A DNA stretch of 64,000 nucleotides, taken from assembly GCA_902363535.1 (NCBI GenBank), contig CABJAE010000012.1, positions 7,974 through 71,973 on the forward strand, written 5' to 3'. The translations under genes and the position numbers were made by a program. Shown here piece after piece: positions 43,864 to 52,589 of the stretch; within the stretch, counting starts at the first letter, position 1; each line of letters opens with the position of its first letter. The notes beneath the pieces are model-generated. The model saw only the letters and a program-made list of their open reading frames with translations, was not told the origin of the DNA and searched no databases. The stretch comes from Peptoniphilaceae bacterium. GTDB taxonomy: Bacteria; Bacillota; Clostridia; Tissierellales; Peptoniphilaceae.

Positions 43864-46362
43864 ATGGAAAAGAATCAATTCGGCTGGGTGGATTTTTACG
43901 GAGAGTTTGCTTCGAAACTTTTAGATTATAAAAACAGAAGAAAAGAGCTGATAGAGAAGGTCGTGGCGATCTATACCATGACGGGCATCAGCATGCCCAC
44001 ATTGGAAAGAGACAATCAACTCGTCGACATCGATCCCTTTACGGTCTTCGGCCTTTTTAATAAGAAGCTGACGGACAAAAACCGCGTGAAGATTCTCACG
44101 GCCATTGCCGAGCTCTTTGACGTCAAGACGGCGGTACCCACGTCATTTGACAGCTTGCCGGTGCTCAATCCTCAGAATGCGACGTTTTATTATTTTGTCG
44201 ATCAGCGGGGCGCCGAGGACATCGACGATTTGTGGGGCTTGTATGAATCGGCTTTGGCCTATGCACAATCGCCAACGGCAGAGAACCGGAAGACCATGTC
44301 CCGTGATTTTAACTTGGTGATGAAGAAAAGAGGCAGCGGTAATAGTAAAATTACCATGGCATTGTACTGGATTGCTCCGGACGCATTCTTAAATCTAGAC
44401 AGTCGCAATGAATGGTATATTTATGAATCGGGAAAACTGCCTGCCACATTTGTAAAACAGCTTCCTAAAACTGAATCTAAGATGGCCGCTGCAAAATACT
44501 TTGAGATCATTGAAGCATTGAAAAGGTATTTGCAGAGCGACGAAAGCCTTTTAAAAGACTTTAAGGAATTGTCATTTGAAGCATGGGTCTATTCGGAACA
44601 GGTGAATAAGGAGAAATCAGAGGAAAAGGAAAACAAACTTTCCAATGCCTCAATTCTTCAGTGGTTTGCTCCGTTAATTCAGGCTCTTCGTGATTTAGAT
44701 GGTTCCGCCACTCCGGCTGAAGCACGGGCAAAAATAATAGAGAATGAAAACTTAACTGAAGAAGAGGTCAGTGTTACCAGAGGAAAAAACAATGTAAACA
44801 AATTCGAAAATGAAGTGGCTTTCGCGCGCAGTTACCTTGTAAATGCAGGATACATCGATAAGAGTATTTATGGCGTATGGACTTTAACAGAAGCAGGCAT
44901 GAATGTTGAGATGACGAAAGAGCTGGCCTCTGATATATTCAAAAATGTTTTGTCAGCCGGCCCGGCTAAGTCGGATAAAAAAACCACTGCGCTTGCGGAC
45001 GAGGATGTGAAAACGAAGCGCTATTGGATCTACTCGCCCGGGAAAGGTTCCGGTTTGTGGGATGAATTTTACAATTCCGGCATCATGGCCATCGGCTGGG
45101 GCGGGATGGGTGATCTGACCGCCTATGACAGCAAGGACGCCATGAAGGCAAAAATGAAGGAGATTTATGACGAAAGCCTTTCCTACATAAATTCTGCCCA
45201 TTTAACTTGGCAATTTGCCAATGAGATGAAAATAGGCGATGTCGTTTTTGTGAAAAAAGGCATGCACCGGTTGATCGGCCGCGGCGTTGTCATGTCGGAT
45301 TACGAATTCGACGGCTCAAGAAACGATGAGTTTAAGCATATTCGCCAAGTCGATTGGACTCACCGCGGCGACTGGCCCCATCCGGGAAAAGCGGTCACGA
45401 AGACCCTGACTGATATTACGCCTTATTCGGATTATGTAGAAAAGCTCAAAGACATTTTTGAAAATGAGTCCGAAGAGGACGTAGAAGAGGTAGAAAAGAT
45501 CTATCCGCACTATACAAAGGACGATTTTTTGTCTGATGTTTATATGTCGGAGGAAGAATACGAGAAATTAATCGGCATTTTGCGGATCAAGAAAAATATT
45601 GTCTTGCAGGGCGCGCCCGGCGTCGGGAAGACTTTTGCCGCCAAGCGGTTGGCCTTTTCGATGATGGGAGAGAAAGATGTGGAACGAGTGATGATGATCC
45701 AGTTCCATCAGAGCTATTCCTATGAGGATTTCATTATGGGCTTCAGGCCTTCCGCCGACGGATTCGAGCTGCGGCGCGGCGCTTTCTATAACTTTTGCAA
45801 AAAAGCAGAAATCGACGGCGACAACGACTACTTCTTTATTATCGATGAAATTAACCGGGGGAATTTGAGTAAAATATTCGGCGAGTTGTTTATGCTTATA
45901 GAGAATGACAAGCGGGGCGTGTCCTTGCAGCTCTTATACTCCGACGAAAAGTTTTCCGTGCCCAAAAATGTTTACATCATCGGTATGATGAACACGGCGG
46001 ATCGCAGCTTGGCCATGCTGGATTACGCATTGAGAAGGCGGTTCGCCTTTTTCGAAATCAAGCCCGGATTTGCGACGGACGGATTCGAAGCGTATAAACT
46101 TGGCTTAGAAAATGAAAAATTTGATCGATTGATCGCCTGTGTGGAAAATCTAAACAACGCTATTTCCATAGACGAATCCTTAGGGGAAGGCTTTTGCATC
46201 GGTCACAGTTATTTCTGCAACCTTTCGGCGGAGACAATTGACGAGCAAGTCTTGTCCGGCATTGTGGAATATGAGCTGATTCCGCTCTTGAAGGAGTATT
46301 GGTTCGATGAGCCGACAAAGGTGGAAAATTGGATCGGCAGATTAAGGAGCGCGATTCAGTGA
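43864..46362 (+). CDS. mcrB: McrB-type restriction GTPase with Mrr-N and EVE-like modules
   Basis: The protein has 832 residues starting at ATG 43,864 after GGAGGAG. A roughly 250-residue N-terminal region has no known fold. It is followed by a winged-helix Mrr-N-like region (ILQWFAPLIQALRDLDGSAT, about 263-355) and then an EVE/PUA-like modified-base reader (WIYSPGKGSGLWDEF, GDVVFVKKGMHRLIGRGVV, about 380-530). The AAA+ domain has GAPGVGKT near 585, IIDEINRGN, and the GTP-specificity motif GMMNTADRSL. Together with McrC this is a type IV restriction system that cuts DNA with modified bases. Confidence 0.9.
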   Translation: MEKNQFGWVDFYGEFASKLLDYKNRRKELIEKVVAIYTMTGISMPTLERDNQLVDIDPFTVFGLFNKKLTDKNRVKILTAIAELFDVKTAVPTSFDSLPVLNPQNATFYYFVDQRGAEDIDDLWGLYESALAYAQSPTAENRKTMSRDFNLVMKKRGSGNSKITMALYWIAPDAFLNLDSRNEWYIYESGKLPATFVKQLPKTESKMAAAKYFEIIEALKRYLQSDESLLKDFKELSFEAWVYSEQVNKEKSEEKENKLSNASILQWFAPLIQALRDLDGSATPAEARAKIIENENLTEEEVSVTRGKNNVNKFENEVAFARSYLVNAGYIDKSIYGVWTLTEAGMNVEMTKELASDIFKNVLSAGPAKSDKKTTALADEDVKTKRYWIYSPGKGSGLWDEFYNSGIMAIGWGGMGDLTAYDSKDAMKAKMKEIYDESLSYINSAHLTWQFANEMKIGDVVFVKKGMHRLIGRGVVMSDYEFDGSRNDEFKHIRQVDWTHRGDWPHPGKAVTKTLTDITPYSDYVEKLKDIFENESEEDVEEVEKIYPHYTKDDFLSDVYMSEEEYEKLIGILRIKKNIVLQGAPGVGKTFAAKRLAFSMMGEKDVERVMMIQFHQSYSYEDFIMGFRPSADGFELRRGAFYNFCKKAEIDGDNDYFFIIDEINRGNLSKIFGELFMLIENDKRGVSLQLLYSDEKFSVPKNVYIIGMMNTADRSLAMLDYALRRRFAFFEIKPGFATDGFEAYKLGLENEKFDRLIACVENLNNAISIDESLGEGFCIGHSYFCNLSAETIDEQVLSGIVEYELIPLLKEYWFDEPTKVENWIGRLRSAIQ

Positions 46363-47444
46363 TCCCGGTACGAAACATTTATTACATGCTGTCCTACGCC
46401 TTTCAAGCCCTGAATCGACAGGGATTCAAAAAGATTGCCACGGAAGAATTTAACAACACGGCGGAGTTAATGGCGGCGATTTTGGCTAAGGGCATCGCCT
46501 TTCAGTTGAAGCGCGGGTTGGGGAAAGAGTACCTGCTTCAAACCGAGGAGCGATCTTCCGTTCGGGGGAAAATCGACATGGGAGAGTCGATTAAGACAAA
46601 CAGCATGCTCAGGAAGCGATTGACCTGCACATACGATGATTTTTCCGCAAACACCACGATGAATCGAATCATTAAATCGACGGTGGCGCTGCTTCTTCGT
46701 GGGGATATTACCGGAAAAAGGAAACAAGAACTGCACAAGCTTATGGTATTTTTTGCCGATGTCACGCCCATCAATTTATATAAGGTAAATTGGAATCTGC
46801 AATACAATCGGTACAATCAGACTTATCAGATGTTGATCTCCATCTGTTATTTTGTCGTAAAAGGTTTGCTCCATACGAATGTTGACGGCACGACGAAGGT
46901 CATGGACTATCTCGATGAGCAGAGAATGAGTCGTCTCTATGAGAAGTTTATTTTGGAATACTATAAAAAGCACTACCCCGGGCTTTCAGCCGCCGCTTCC
47001 CAAATCCCCTGGTCTTTAGATGACGGCTACGACGATATGCTTCCCGTGATGCAGAGCGACATTCACCTCGAAAGAGAGAACACGGTGCTGATTATTGACG
47101 CGAAATACTATGCGAATACGACCTGGGTACGATTCAATAAACATACGGTTCATTCGAATAATCTGTATCAGATATTTACCTATGTCAAAAATCGCGAATA
47201 CCAATTCGGCGAAAGGGAGAATACCGTTTCGGGAATGGTGCTCTATGCCAGGACGGACGCATTGATTCAGCCCGATCACGTGTATCAAATGCACGGGAAT
47301 CGGATAAGCGTGAAGACCTTGGACTTGAACCTTCCCTTTGAGGAAATCGCCCGTCAGCTGGATAGAATAGCGGAAACACATTTCCCGGGAATCCGACGTA
47401 TCTGTCCTGCGACTACCTTCGTTTGCGTAGAAAAAAGGATTTGA
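46359..47444 (+). CDS. mcrC: McrC nuclease subunit
   Basis: The protein has 361 residues from the GTG at 46,359, which overlaps the mcrB stop by four bases and has AAGGAG upstream. IPVRNIYYMLSYAFQAL is the standard McrC N-terminus. The PD-(D/E)xK core is visible as a D/E-rich strand followed by TVLIIDAKYYANTTW. It cuts DNA when bound to the McrB ring. The last residues (CPATTFVCVEKRI) look unlike the usual ending, and another frame past 47,410 is open and coding-like for about 40 codons, so the 3' end may be altered. Confidence 0.9.
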   Translation: MIPVRNIYYMLSYAFQALNRQGFKKIATEEFNNTAELMAAILAKGIAFQLKRGLGKEYLLQTEERSSVRGKIDMGESIKTNSMLRKRLTCTYDDFSANTTMNRIIKSTVALLLRGDITGKRKQELHKLMVFFADVTPINLYKVNWNLQYNRYNQTYQMLISICYFVVKGLLHTNVDGTTKVMDYLDEQRMSRLYEKFILEYYKKHYPGLSAAASQIPWSLDDGYDDMLPVMQSDIHLERENTVLIIDAKYYANTTWVRFNKHTVHSNNLYQIFTYVKNREYQFGERENTVSGMVLYARTDALIQPDHVYQMHGNRISVKTLDLNLPFEEIARQLDRIAETHFPGIRRICPATTFVCVEKRI

Positions 47445-47630
47445 TTCAGGCGAAAAAGAATCGCCGGGAAAGGATCGATTTAAAGGCCGTGGAGGCGCGG
47501 CTGGACGAGGTAGATATAAAGATTTACCTCCACAAAATTTAAGGGAAGAGAATCCCCGGCTATAATTATGTGGCAGGGATCTCAAAATTTCGTTCAGATG
47601 AAATTGGAGGAAACTTTTTCCGCTTTCTTC
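47445..47630. other. Short gap with coding-like remnant after mcrC
   Basis: A frame reading KKDLIQAKKNRRERIDLKAV and then LDEVDIKIYLHKI continues to a stop at about 47,541 and overlaps the mcrC end. It has no start of its own. It may be the lost mcrC tail or the remnant of another gene. Confidence 0.35.
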
Positions 47631-47634
47631 GCCA

Positions 47635-48218
47635 ATGGTCGTATACATGCGTCGTAGTCGTTGTGATTATTCTGTTCGCGGCGATCATATTCGTGTCAGC
47701 ATGTTTGATGATCGCTTGGAGATTTTTAGCCCCGGTTCATTACCGAATATTGTGACTTTAGAAAATATGCGTTACACACGTTATGCCAGAAATCCGAGAA
47801 TCGCTCGGGCTCTTGTAAATTTCGGTTGGGTCCGTGAGTTGAATGAAGGTGTAAACCGCATTTATGATGAAATGGCGGACTTTTATCTCAATGAGCCTAC
47901 GTATAGTCAACCAAATCCTTACGCGCTTCAATTGAAATTAGAGAACAACTACGCTTCCCGAAGGTTGCGTATGGATGATCATATTGATGACCTGGAAAAA
48001 AATTAGACATTTATCAATTCAATGAAAACGAACGAAAAATTCTGGCATATTTGTATGGAAATGGGCGGATTACAGTAAAAACAGCCTCAGAAATTATTGA
48101 TATGAGCCACATCACAGCGCGTAAATTATTACGAGGGCTGACAAAGAAAGAAGTTCTTCGTTGGCATGGAAATTCCAAACAAGATCCTAAGCAATACTAT
48201 ACGTTAACCACTTATTAG
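47635..48218 (+). pseudogene. C-terminal fragment of a Schlafen/AlbA-type ATP-binding protein, frameshifted
   Basis: One frame reads SVRGDHIRVSMFDDRLEIFS, then GSLPNIVTLENMRYTRYARN and ELNEGVNRIYDEM. This is the ATPase-like C-terminal half (HATPase_c_4 region) of AlbA_2-containing transcriptional regulator-like proteins. It stops at 48,006 right after a run of seven As. Adding one A restores the frame into FNENERKILAYLYGNGRITV and on to QYYTLTTY, a winged helix with a stop at 48,216-48,218. The N-terminal AlbA_2 half is missing, so this is a decayed gene. Confidence 0.7.
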
Positions 48219-48254
48219 AAAGAATTAAGAGATAATCAGTGGTGTAATAATCCT

Positions 48255-48462
48255 CGTAGCGGTTTGTAGTAGTTTGTAGTAGTTTGTAGTAGTTTGTAGT
48301 AGTTTGTAGTAGTTTGTAGTAGTTTGTAGTAGTTTGTAGTAGTTTGTAGTAGTTTGTAGTAGTTTGTAGTAGTTTGTAGCGGTTTGTAGCGGTTTGTAAC
48401 GGTTTGTAGCGGTTTGTAGCGGTTTGTAGTAGTTTGTAGTAGTTTGTAGTAGTTCGTAGTAG
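48255..48462. repeat. 10-bp minisatellite, about 20 units
   Basis: Twenty head-to-tail units of ten bases run from 48,261 to 48,460. The main type is AGTTTGTAGT, with a block of GGTTTGTAGC-type variants around 48,371-48,420. There is no period mismatch or indel. It lies between the Schlafen-like remnant and the opp operon terminator. The minus strand is open through the array (repeated NYYKLLQTTT) but has no ribosome binding site or family, so it is unlikely to be coding. Confidence 0.95.
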
Positions 48463-48583
48463 CCCTCCGCAGAATGAAGAACCACGGAAATCAAAAAGCA
48501 AAAATCATTTAATGAGGAGATTACTCTAAGGCGATTGATCTACTCCAAAGGATATTTCAGAATTAATCAATCTCCCCAACAAA

Positions 48584-48618
48584 AAGACCCCCGCGGTGCA
48601 GTTGCCGCAGGGGTCTTC
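48584..48618. terminator. Terminator of the opp operon
   Basis: AAGACCCCCGCGG pairs with CCGCAGGGGTCTT, one mismatch, A-rich on the left and T-rich on the right. It lies just past the oppF stop on the minus strand. Confidence 0.88.
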
Positions 48619-48623
48619 TCTTT

Positions 48624-49598
48624 TTACAGTCGATCTTTATTGATTTCCCGCACTTTGAAGCAGGCCACGTATTGGCCGGGGAGGATTTCTTCCATTTCGG
48701 GGTCTCTTCCGCGGCAAGTATCGTCGCCGTAGGGGCAGCGATCCACAAAGCGGCAGCCGGGCTTCATGTTGATGGGGCTCGGCACGTCGCCTTCCAATTC
48801 GATTTGCACGCGCTTGCGTTGCTCGTCGGGATCGGCGATGGGGATGGCCGAAAGGAGGGCTTTCGTGTAGGGGTGCAGAGGATTGCTGTAGAAGTCTTCC
48901 GTGGTGCCGACTTCCATGAGCTTGCCCAGATACATAACCGCGACGCGGTCGGAAATGTAGCGCACCATGGAAAGGTCGTGGGCGATAAAGAGCAGGGTGA
49001 GGCCCAGTTTCTTTTGCACGTCTTTCAGAAGATTCACGACTTGCGCCTGAATGGAGACATCCAGGGCGGAGATGGGCTCGTCGCAGATGATGAATTTGGG
49101 TTTTAGGGCCAGGGAACGGGCGATGCCGATCCGCTGTCTTTGCCCGCCGGAAAATTCGTGGGGGAAGCGGAGGCTGTGCTCGGCGCTTAGGCCCACCATT
49201 TCCAGGAGCTCGATGACGCGCTCTCTGTGCTCTTTTTTGTTGCCGATGCCGTAGATAACCAAAGGCTCGGCGATGATTTCTTCCACGGTCATCCGCGGGT
49301 CCAGGGAGGCGTAGGGGTCTTGAAAGATCATTTGCATTTCTTTGCGGTGCTCTTTCATTTCTTTGGGGCTTAAGTCGTAGATGTTTTGCCCTTCAAAGAT
49401 GGCCTCGCCTGATGTGGGCTCGTAGAGGCGCAGGATGGTGCGGCCGGCGGTGGATTTGCCGCAGCCGCTTTCGCCGACGAGGCCGAAGGTTTCGCCTTTG
49501 TAGATGTCGAAATTTAATCCGTCCACGGCTTGGAGAAAGCCGCTTTCTACTTTAAAGTGTTTGGACAGGTTTTTTACCTGCAGAATGGGTTCATTCAT
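48624..49598 (-). CDS. oppF: Oligopeptide/dipeptide ABC importer ATPase
   Basis: A 324-residue ATPase with [21 protein letters not shown] and FIICDEPISALD. The C-terminal oligopeptide/dipeptide extension has PGCRFVDRCPYGDDTCR, the Cys-rich motif (binding an iron-sulfur cluster in some DppF/OppF proteins). The gene overlaps oppD by eight bases. Last gene of the operon oppA-B-C-D-F. Confidence 0.9.
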   Translation of the reverse strand: MNEPILQVKNLSKHFKVESGFLQAVDGLNFDIYKGETFGLVGESGCGKSTAGRTILRLYEPTSGEAIFEGQNIYDLSPKEMKEHRKEMQMIFQDPYASLDPRMTVEEIIAEPLVIYGIGNKKEHRERVIELLEMVGLSAEHSLRFPHEFSGGQRQRIGIARSLALKPKFIICDEPISALDVSIQAQVVNLLKDVQKKLGLTLLFIAHDLSMVRYISDRVAVMYLGKLMEVGTTEDFYSNPLHPYTKALLSAIPIADPDEQRKRVQIELEGDVPSPINMKPGCRFVDRCPYGDDTCRGRDPEMEEILPGQYVACFKVREINKDRL

Positions 49599-50598
49599 GT
49601 GTCAACTCCTTCGCTTTCGGATAGGAGGGGTGGTACTTCCAGCAGCGGCAACGGTGGCCTTCGCTGTGTTCGATGAATTCGGGTTTTTGGTTTTCGCAAA
49701 TGCGCATGGCTTCGGAGCAGCGATCGTAGAAGCCGCAGCCTTCCGGCGGTTTGTACAGATCCGGCGGCGTTCCTTCAATGGCATGGAGGGTTTCTTCCTT
49801 GTCCATGGTCAGTTGCGGCACGGCAGCCAGAAGGCGCACCGTGTAGGGATGCTTGGGCGCGGCGAAAATTTCGTCCACCGTGCCCTCCTCAATGACTTCG
49901 CCGGCATACATGACGATGACATCGTCAGCCATGTCGGCGACGACGCCCAGGTCGTGGGTGATCATGATGATGGAGGCGTCCATGTCGTCTTTCAGCTTTT
50001 TCATAAGCTTTAAGATTTGCGCCTGCACCGTCACGTCCAATGCCGTGGTGGGCTCGTCGGCGATAAGCAGATGAGGGTTGGAGGCCATGGCAATGGCGAT
50101 CATGACGCGTTGGCGCATCCCGCCGGAGAATTCGTGGGGGTATTGGTTGATCCGCTTTTCCGGATTGGGCACCGACACTTTTTTAAGCATCTCGATGGCG
50201 AGCTTTTCGCCCTCTTCTTTTGAAATGTCTTTGTGGCGTTTTACGCCTTCGATGATTTGTGCGCCCACTTTCATGGTGGGGTTTAGACTGGTCATCGGGT
50301 CTTGGAAGACCATGGCGATTTTATTTCCGCGAATGGCGGTCATTTCCTTTTCCGTCTTCGTCAGCAGGTCGTCGCCGTTAAAAAGCACTTTGCCCGTTTT
50401 GTAGAGGGCCGGCGGTTGGGGCAACAGACGCATCACGGAATTGGCCGTAACGCTCTTGCCGCAGCCGCTTTCGCCGACGATGGCCAGGGTCTTTCCCTTT
50501 CCTACGGAAAAAGACACGTGGCGCACGGCTTCCACTTCGCCGAAGAAGGTGGCGAAGGAGACGGATAAATCTTGTATTTCCAAAATATTGTTTGTCAC
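49591..50598 (-). CDS. oppD: Oligopeptide/dipeptide ABC importer ATPase
   Basis: A 335-residue ATPase with [21 protein letters not shown] and [12 protein letters not shown]. The C-terminus contains [16 protein letters not shown], the Cys motif of OppD/DppD. It starts nine bases past the end of oppC. It pairs with OppF to drive import. Confidence 0.9.
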   Translation of the reverse strand: MTNNILEIQDLSVSFATFFGEVEAVRHVSFSVGKGKTLAIVGESGCGKSVTANSVMRLLPQPPALYKTGKVLFNGDDLLTKTEKEMTAIRGNKIAMVFQDPMTSLNPTMKVGAQIIEGVKRHKDISKEEGEKLAIEMLKKVSVPNPEKRINQYPHEFSGGMRQRVMIAIAMASNPHLLIADEPTTALDVTVQAQILKLMKKLKDDMDASIIMITHDLGVVADMADDVIVMYAGEVIEEGTVDEIFAAPKHPYTVRLLAAVPQLTMDKEETLHAIEGTPPDLYKPPEGCGFYDRCSEAMRICENQKPEFIEHSEGHRCRCWKYHPSYPKAKELTHE

Positions 50599-50606
50599 GA
50601 TGCCAC

Positions 50607-51554
50607 CTACTTTCTAAGTCTCGGGTCCAGGGCGTCTCTCAAACCGTCGCCCAGCACGTTAAAAGAGAACATGATAAGAGAGATCATGAGAGCCGGGAAG
50701 AAGATTTGATAAAAGAGGCCGATCCCCATGACCCCGAGGCCGTCGTTGGAGAGCACGCCCAAGGAGGGTTGGGGCGGTTGCAGACCCAAGCTCATGAAGC
50801 TCAGGGTGGCCTCCGAGAAAATGGCGCGGGGCACGGTGAGGGTAATGTTAACGAGAATGGGGCCCAAGGTGTTGGGGATAATGTGCTTCTTTAAAATATA
50901 GCCCTTGTCCGCACCGAGGGAGCGGGCGGCGGTGACGTATTCGTTTTCGCGAAGCTGCAGCACCTGGCCGCGGACCATAATGGCCATGGGCACCCAGCCC
51001 GTAATACTCATGGCAAGAACCAGGGTAAAGAGGCTGGCGCCCTGTTCGTTTGACAACATAACCGAGATCAGGATCACGATGAGCAAATAGGGGATGGCGT
51101 AGACCACTTCCGCAATCCGCATCATAATGTTGTCCACGCGGGCGGAGGCCATGCCGGCGACGCCGCCGTAGGTGACGCCGACGACAAAGTCCATGGCGGC
51201 GGCCAAGATCCCGATCAAGAGGGAGTAGCGAATCCCGTAGCAGACCCGGGTAAAGAGGTCGCGGCCCAGTTCGTCGGTGCCGAAGAGATTGATGCTGTTC
51301 GGTTCCATGTTTTGGCGGGCATAATCTTGGGTGGAGTAATCGAATCCCACGATGGACGGGCCGACGAAGGCCATGATTAATAGTAGAATAATCGTGATCA
51401 AGCCCACCATGGCCAATTTGTTTTGGCGCAGGCGGCGGAACACATCGGTCCAATAGCCGATGACCGGGCGGGTGATGCGCTCCTTGTTGTCGTCTTTTCG
51501 AGCCGGGGTAAAGAGAGAAGGATCGATGGGACTAAAGGTCGTTTCGTTTTTCAT
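50607..51554 (-). CDS. oppC: Oligopeptide/dipeptide ABC importer permease
   Basis: The 315-residue protein has an N-terminal cytoplasmic stretch, about six helices, LFGTDELGRDLFTRVCYGIR near residue 90 (OppC type) and the coupling loop AARSLGADKGYILKKHIIPN. Its ATG overlaps the oppB stop (ATGA). Confidence 0.9.
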   Translation of the reverse strand: MKNETTFSPIDPSLFTPARKDDNKERITRPVIGYWTDVFRRLRQNKLAMVGLITIILLLIMAFVGPSIVGFDYSTQDYARQNMEPNSINLFGTDELGRDLFTRVCYGIRYSLLIGILAAAMDFVVGVTYGGVAGMASARVDNIMMRIAEVVYAIPYLLIVILISVMLSNEQGASLFTLVLAMSITGWVPMAIMVRGQVLQLRENEYVTAARSLGADKGYILKKHIIPNTLGPILVNITLTVPRAIFSEATLSFMSLGLQPPQPSLGVLSNDGLGVMGIGLFYQIFFPALMISLIMFSFNVLGDGLRDALDPRLRK

Positions 51555-52480
51555 CGCTTCCCTCCCGTCAATTGAATTCTGGGATCGATGACCACATAGA
51601 GAATGTCAACGATCAAGAGAAGAATAATCAGCACGAAAGAATAGAAGATCGTCGTGCCCATAATCAGGGTGTAATCCCGGTTGGTAACCGAGGAGATTAA
51701 GAAGTTGCCCAAGCCGGGGACCCCGAAGATTTTTTCAATAACGAACGAACCGGTCAAAAGGCCTGAAAGGGTGGTACCCAAAGTGGAGACCACGGGCAAA
51801 ATGGCGTTTCTTACGGCGTGGCCCATAATGACTTTAAATTTCGACAGGCCCTTGGAGCGGGCGGTGCGAATGTAGTCTTGGCCCAATACTTCCAGCATGG
51901 AAGAGCGCATGAGCCGCGCGCTGGCCGCAATGGGCATGAGGGCCAGTGAGAGGGAGGGTAGTATGGAGTGGCTGAAGGTGCCCCAGCCGCTAATGGGTAG
52001 CCACGCCACCTGCTTGGCCACGAACTGCACCAGCAGGGTGGCAAAAATAAAGCTCGGCACCGAAATGCCGATGATGGCGATGATCATGGTGATGTAATCA
52101 GGCAGTTTGTTTTGGTATAAAGCGGCGATGCTTCCCAGGGCCGGGCCCAAAATCATGGAGATAATAAAGGCCTGCAAACCGATTTGCGCCGACACGGGTG
52201 CACCGCGCTTGATCATTTGGTTAACAGTTTCGGCTTGAGACTTCATGGACTTGCCGAAGTCGCCTTTCATAATATTCTTTAAATAGATAACGTATTGCTC
52301 GCCTAGGGGCTTATCTAAACCATATTGTGCGCGCAAGTTTTGATACACCTGTTCCGGCATTTTTCCTTCTCGCGCGAAGGGATCGCCCGGCACGGCGTGC
52401 ATGATCACGAATGTGATGGTGATGATGACCCACATCGTGACAATTGCCATGAGCAATCGCTTCAACACAAATTTTTTCAT
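51551..52480 (-). CDS. oppB: Oligopeptide/dipeptide ABC importer permease
   Basis: The protein has 309 residues from the ATG complementary to 52,478-52,480, with AAAGGACG upstream; a longer frame to 52,570 has no start signal. MHAVPGDPFAREGKMPEQVY and FGKSMKSQAETVNQMI are typical of OppB/DppB. The coupling loop is TARSKGLSKFKVIMGHAVRN. Confidence 0.9.
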   Translation of the reverse strand: MKKFVLKRLLMAIVTMWVIITITFVIMHAVPGDPFAREGKMPEQVYQNLRAQYGLDKPLGEQYVIYLKNIMKGDFGKSMKSQAETVNQMIKRGAPVSAQIGLQAFIISMILGPALGSIAALYQNKLPDYITMIIAIIGISVPSFIFATLLVQFVAKQVAWLPISGWGTFSHSILPSLSLALMPIAASARLMRSSMLEVLGQDYIRTARSKGLSKFKVIMGHAVRNAILPVVSTLGTTLSGLLTGSFVIEKIFGVPGLGNFLISSVTNRDYTLIMGTTIFYSFVLIILLLIVDILYVVIDPRIQLTGGKR

Positions 52481-52589
52481 CGTGCGTCCTTTCCGTTTTA
52501 CATAAAATGGAACCGAGATGAACAATAGAGAGAACCAGCTTTCGGTTCTCTCTATTATTATCCCTGTCATTTAATTGATCTTGGGTTTA

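Noticed and set aside
48261..48460. CRISPR array
   Set aside because: The units are contiguous 10-base repeats without spacers, and no cas genes are present in the window.
48187..48501. Minus-strand ORFs through the minisatellite encoding repeated NYYKLLQTTT
   Set aside because: They are open only because the 10-base unit lacks stops in those frames. There is no ribosome binding site and no family resemblance.
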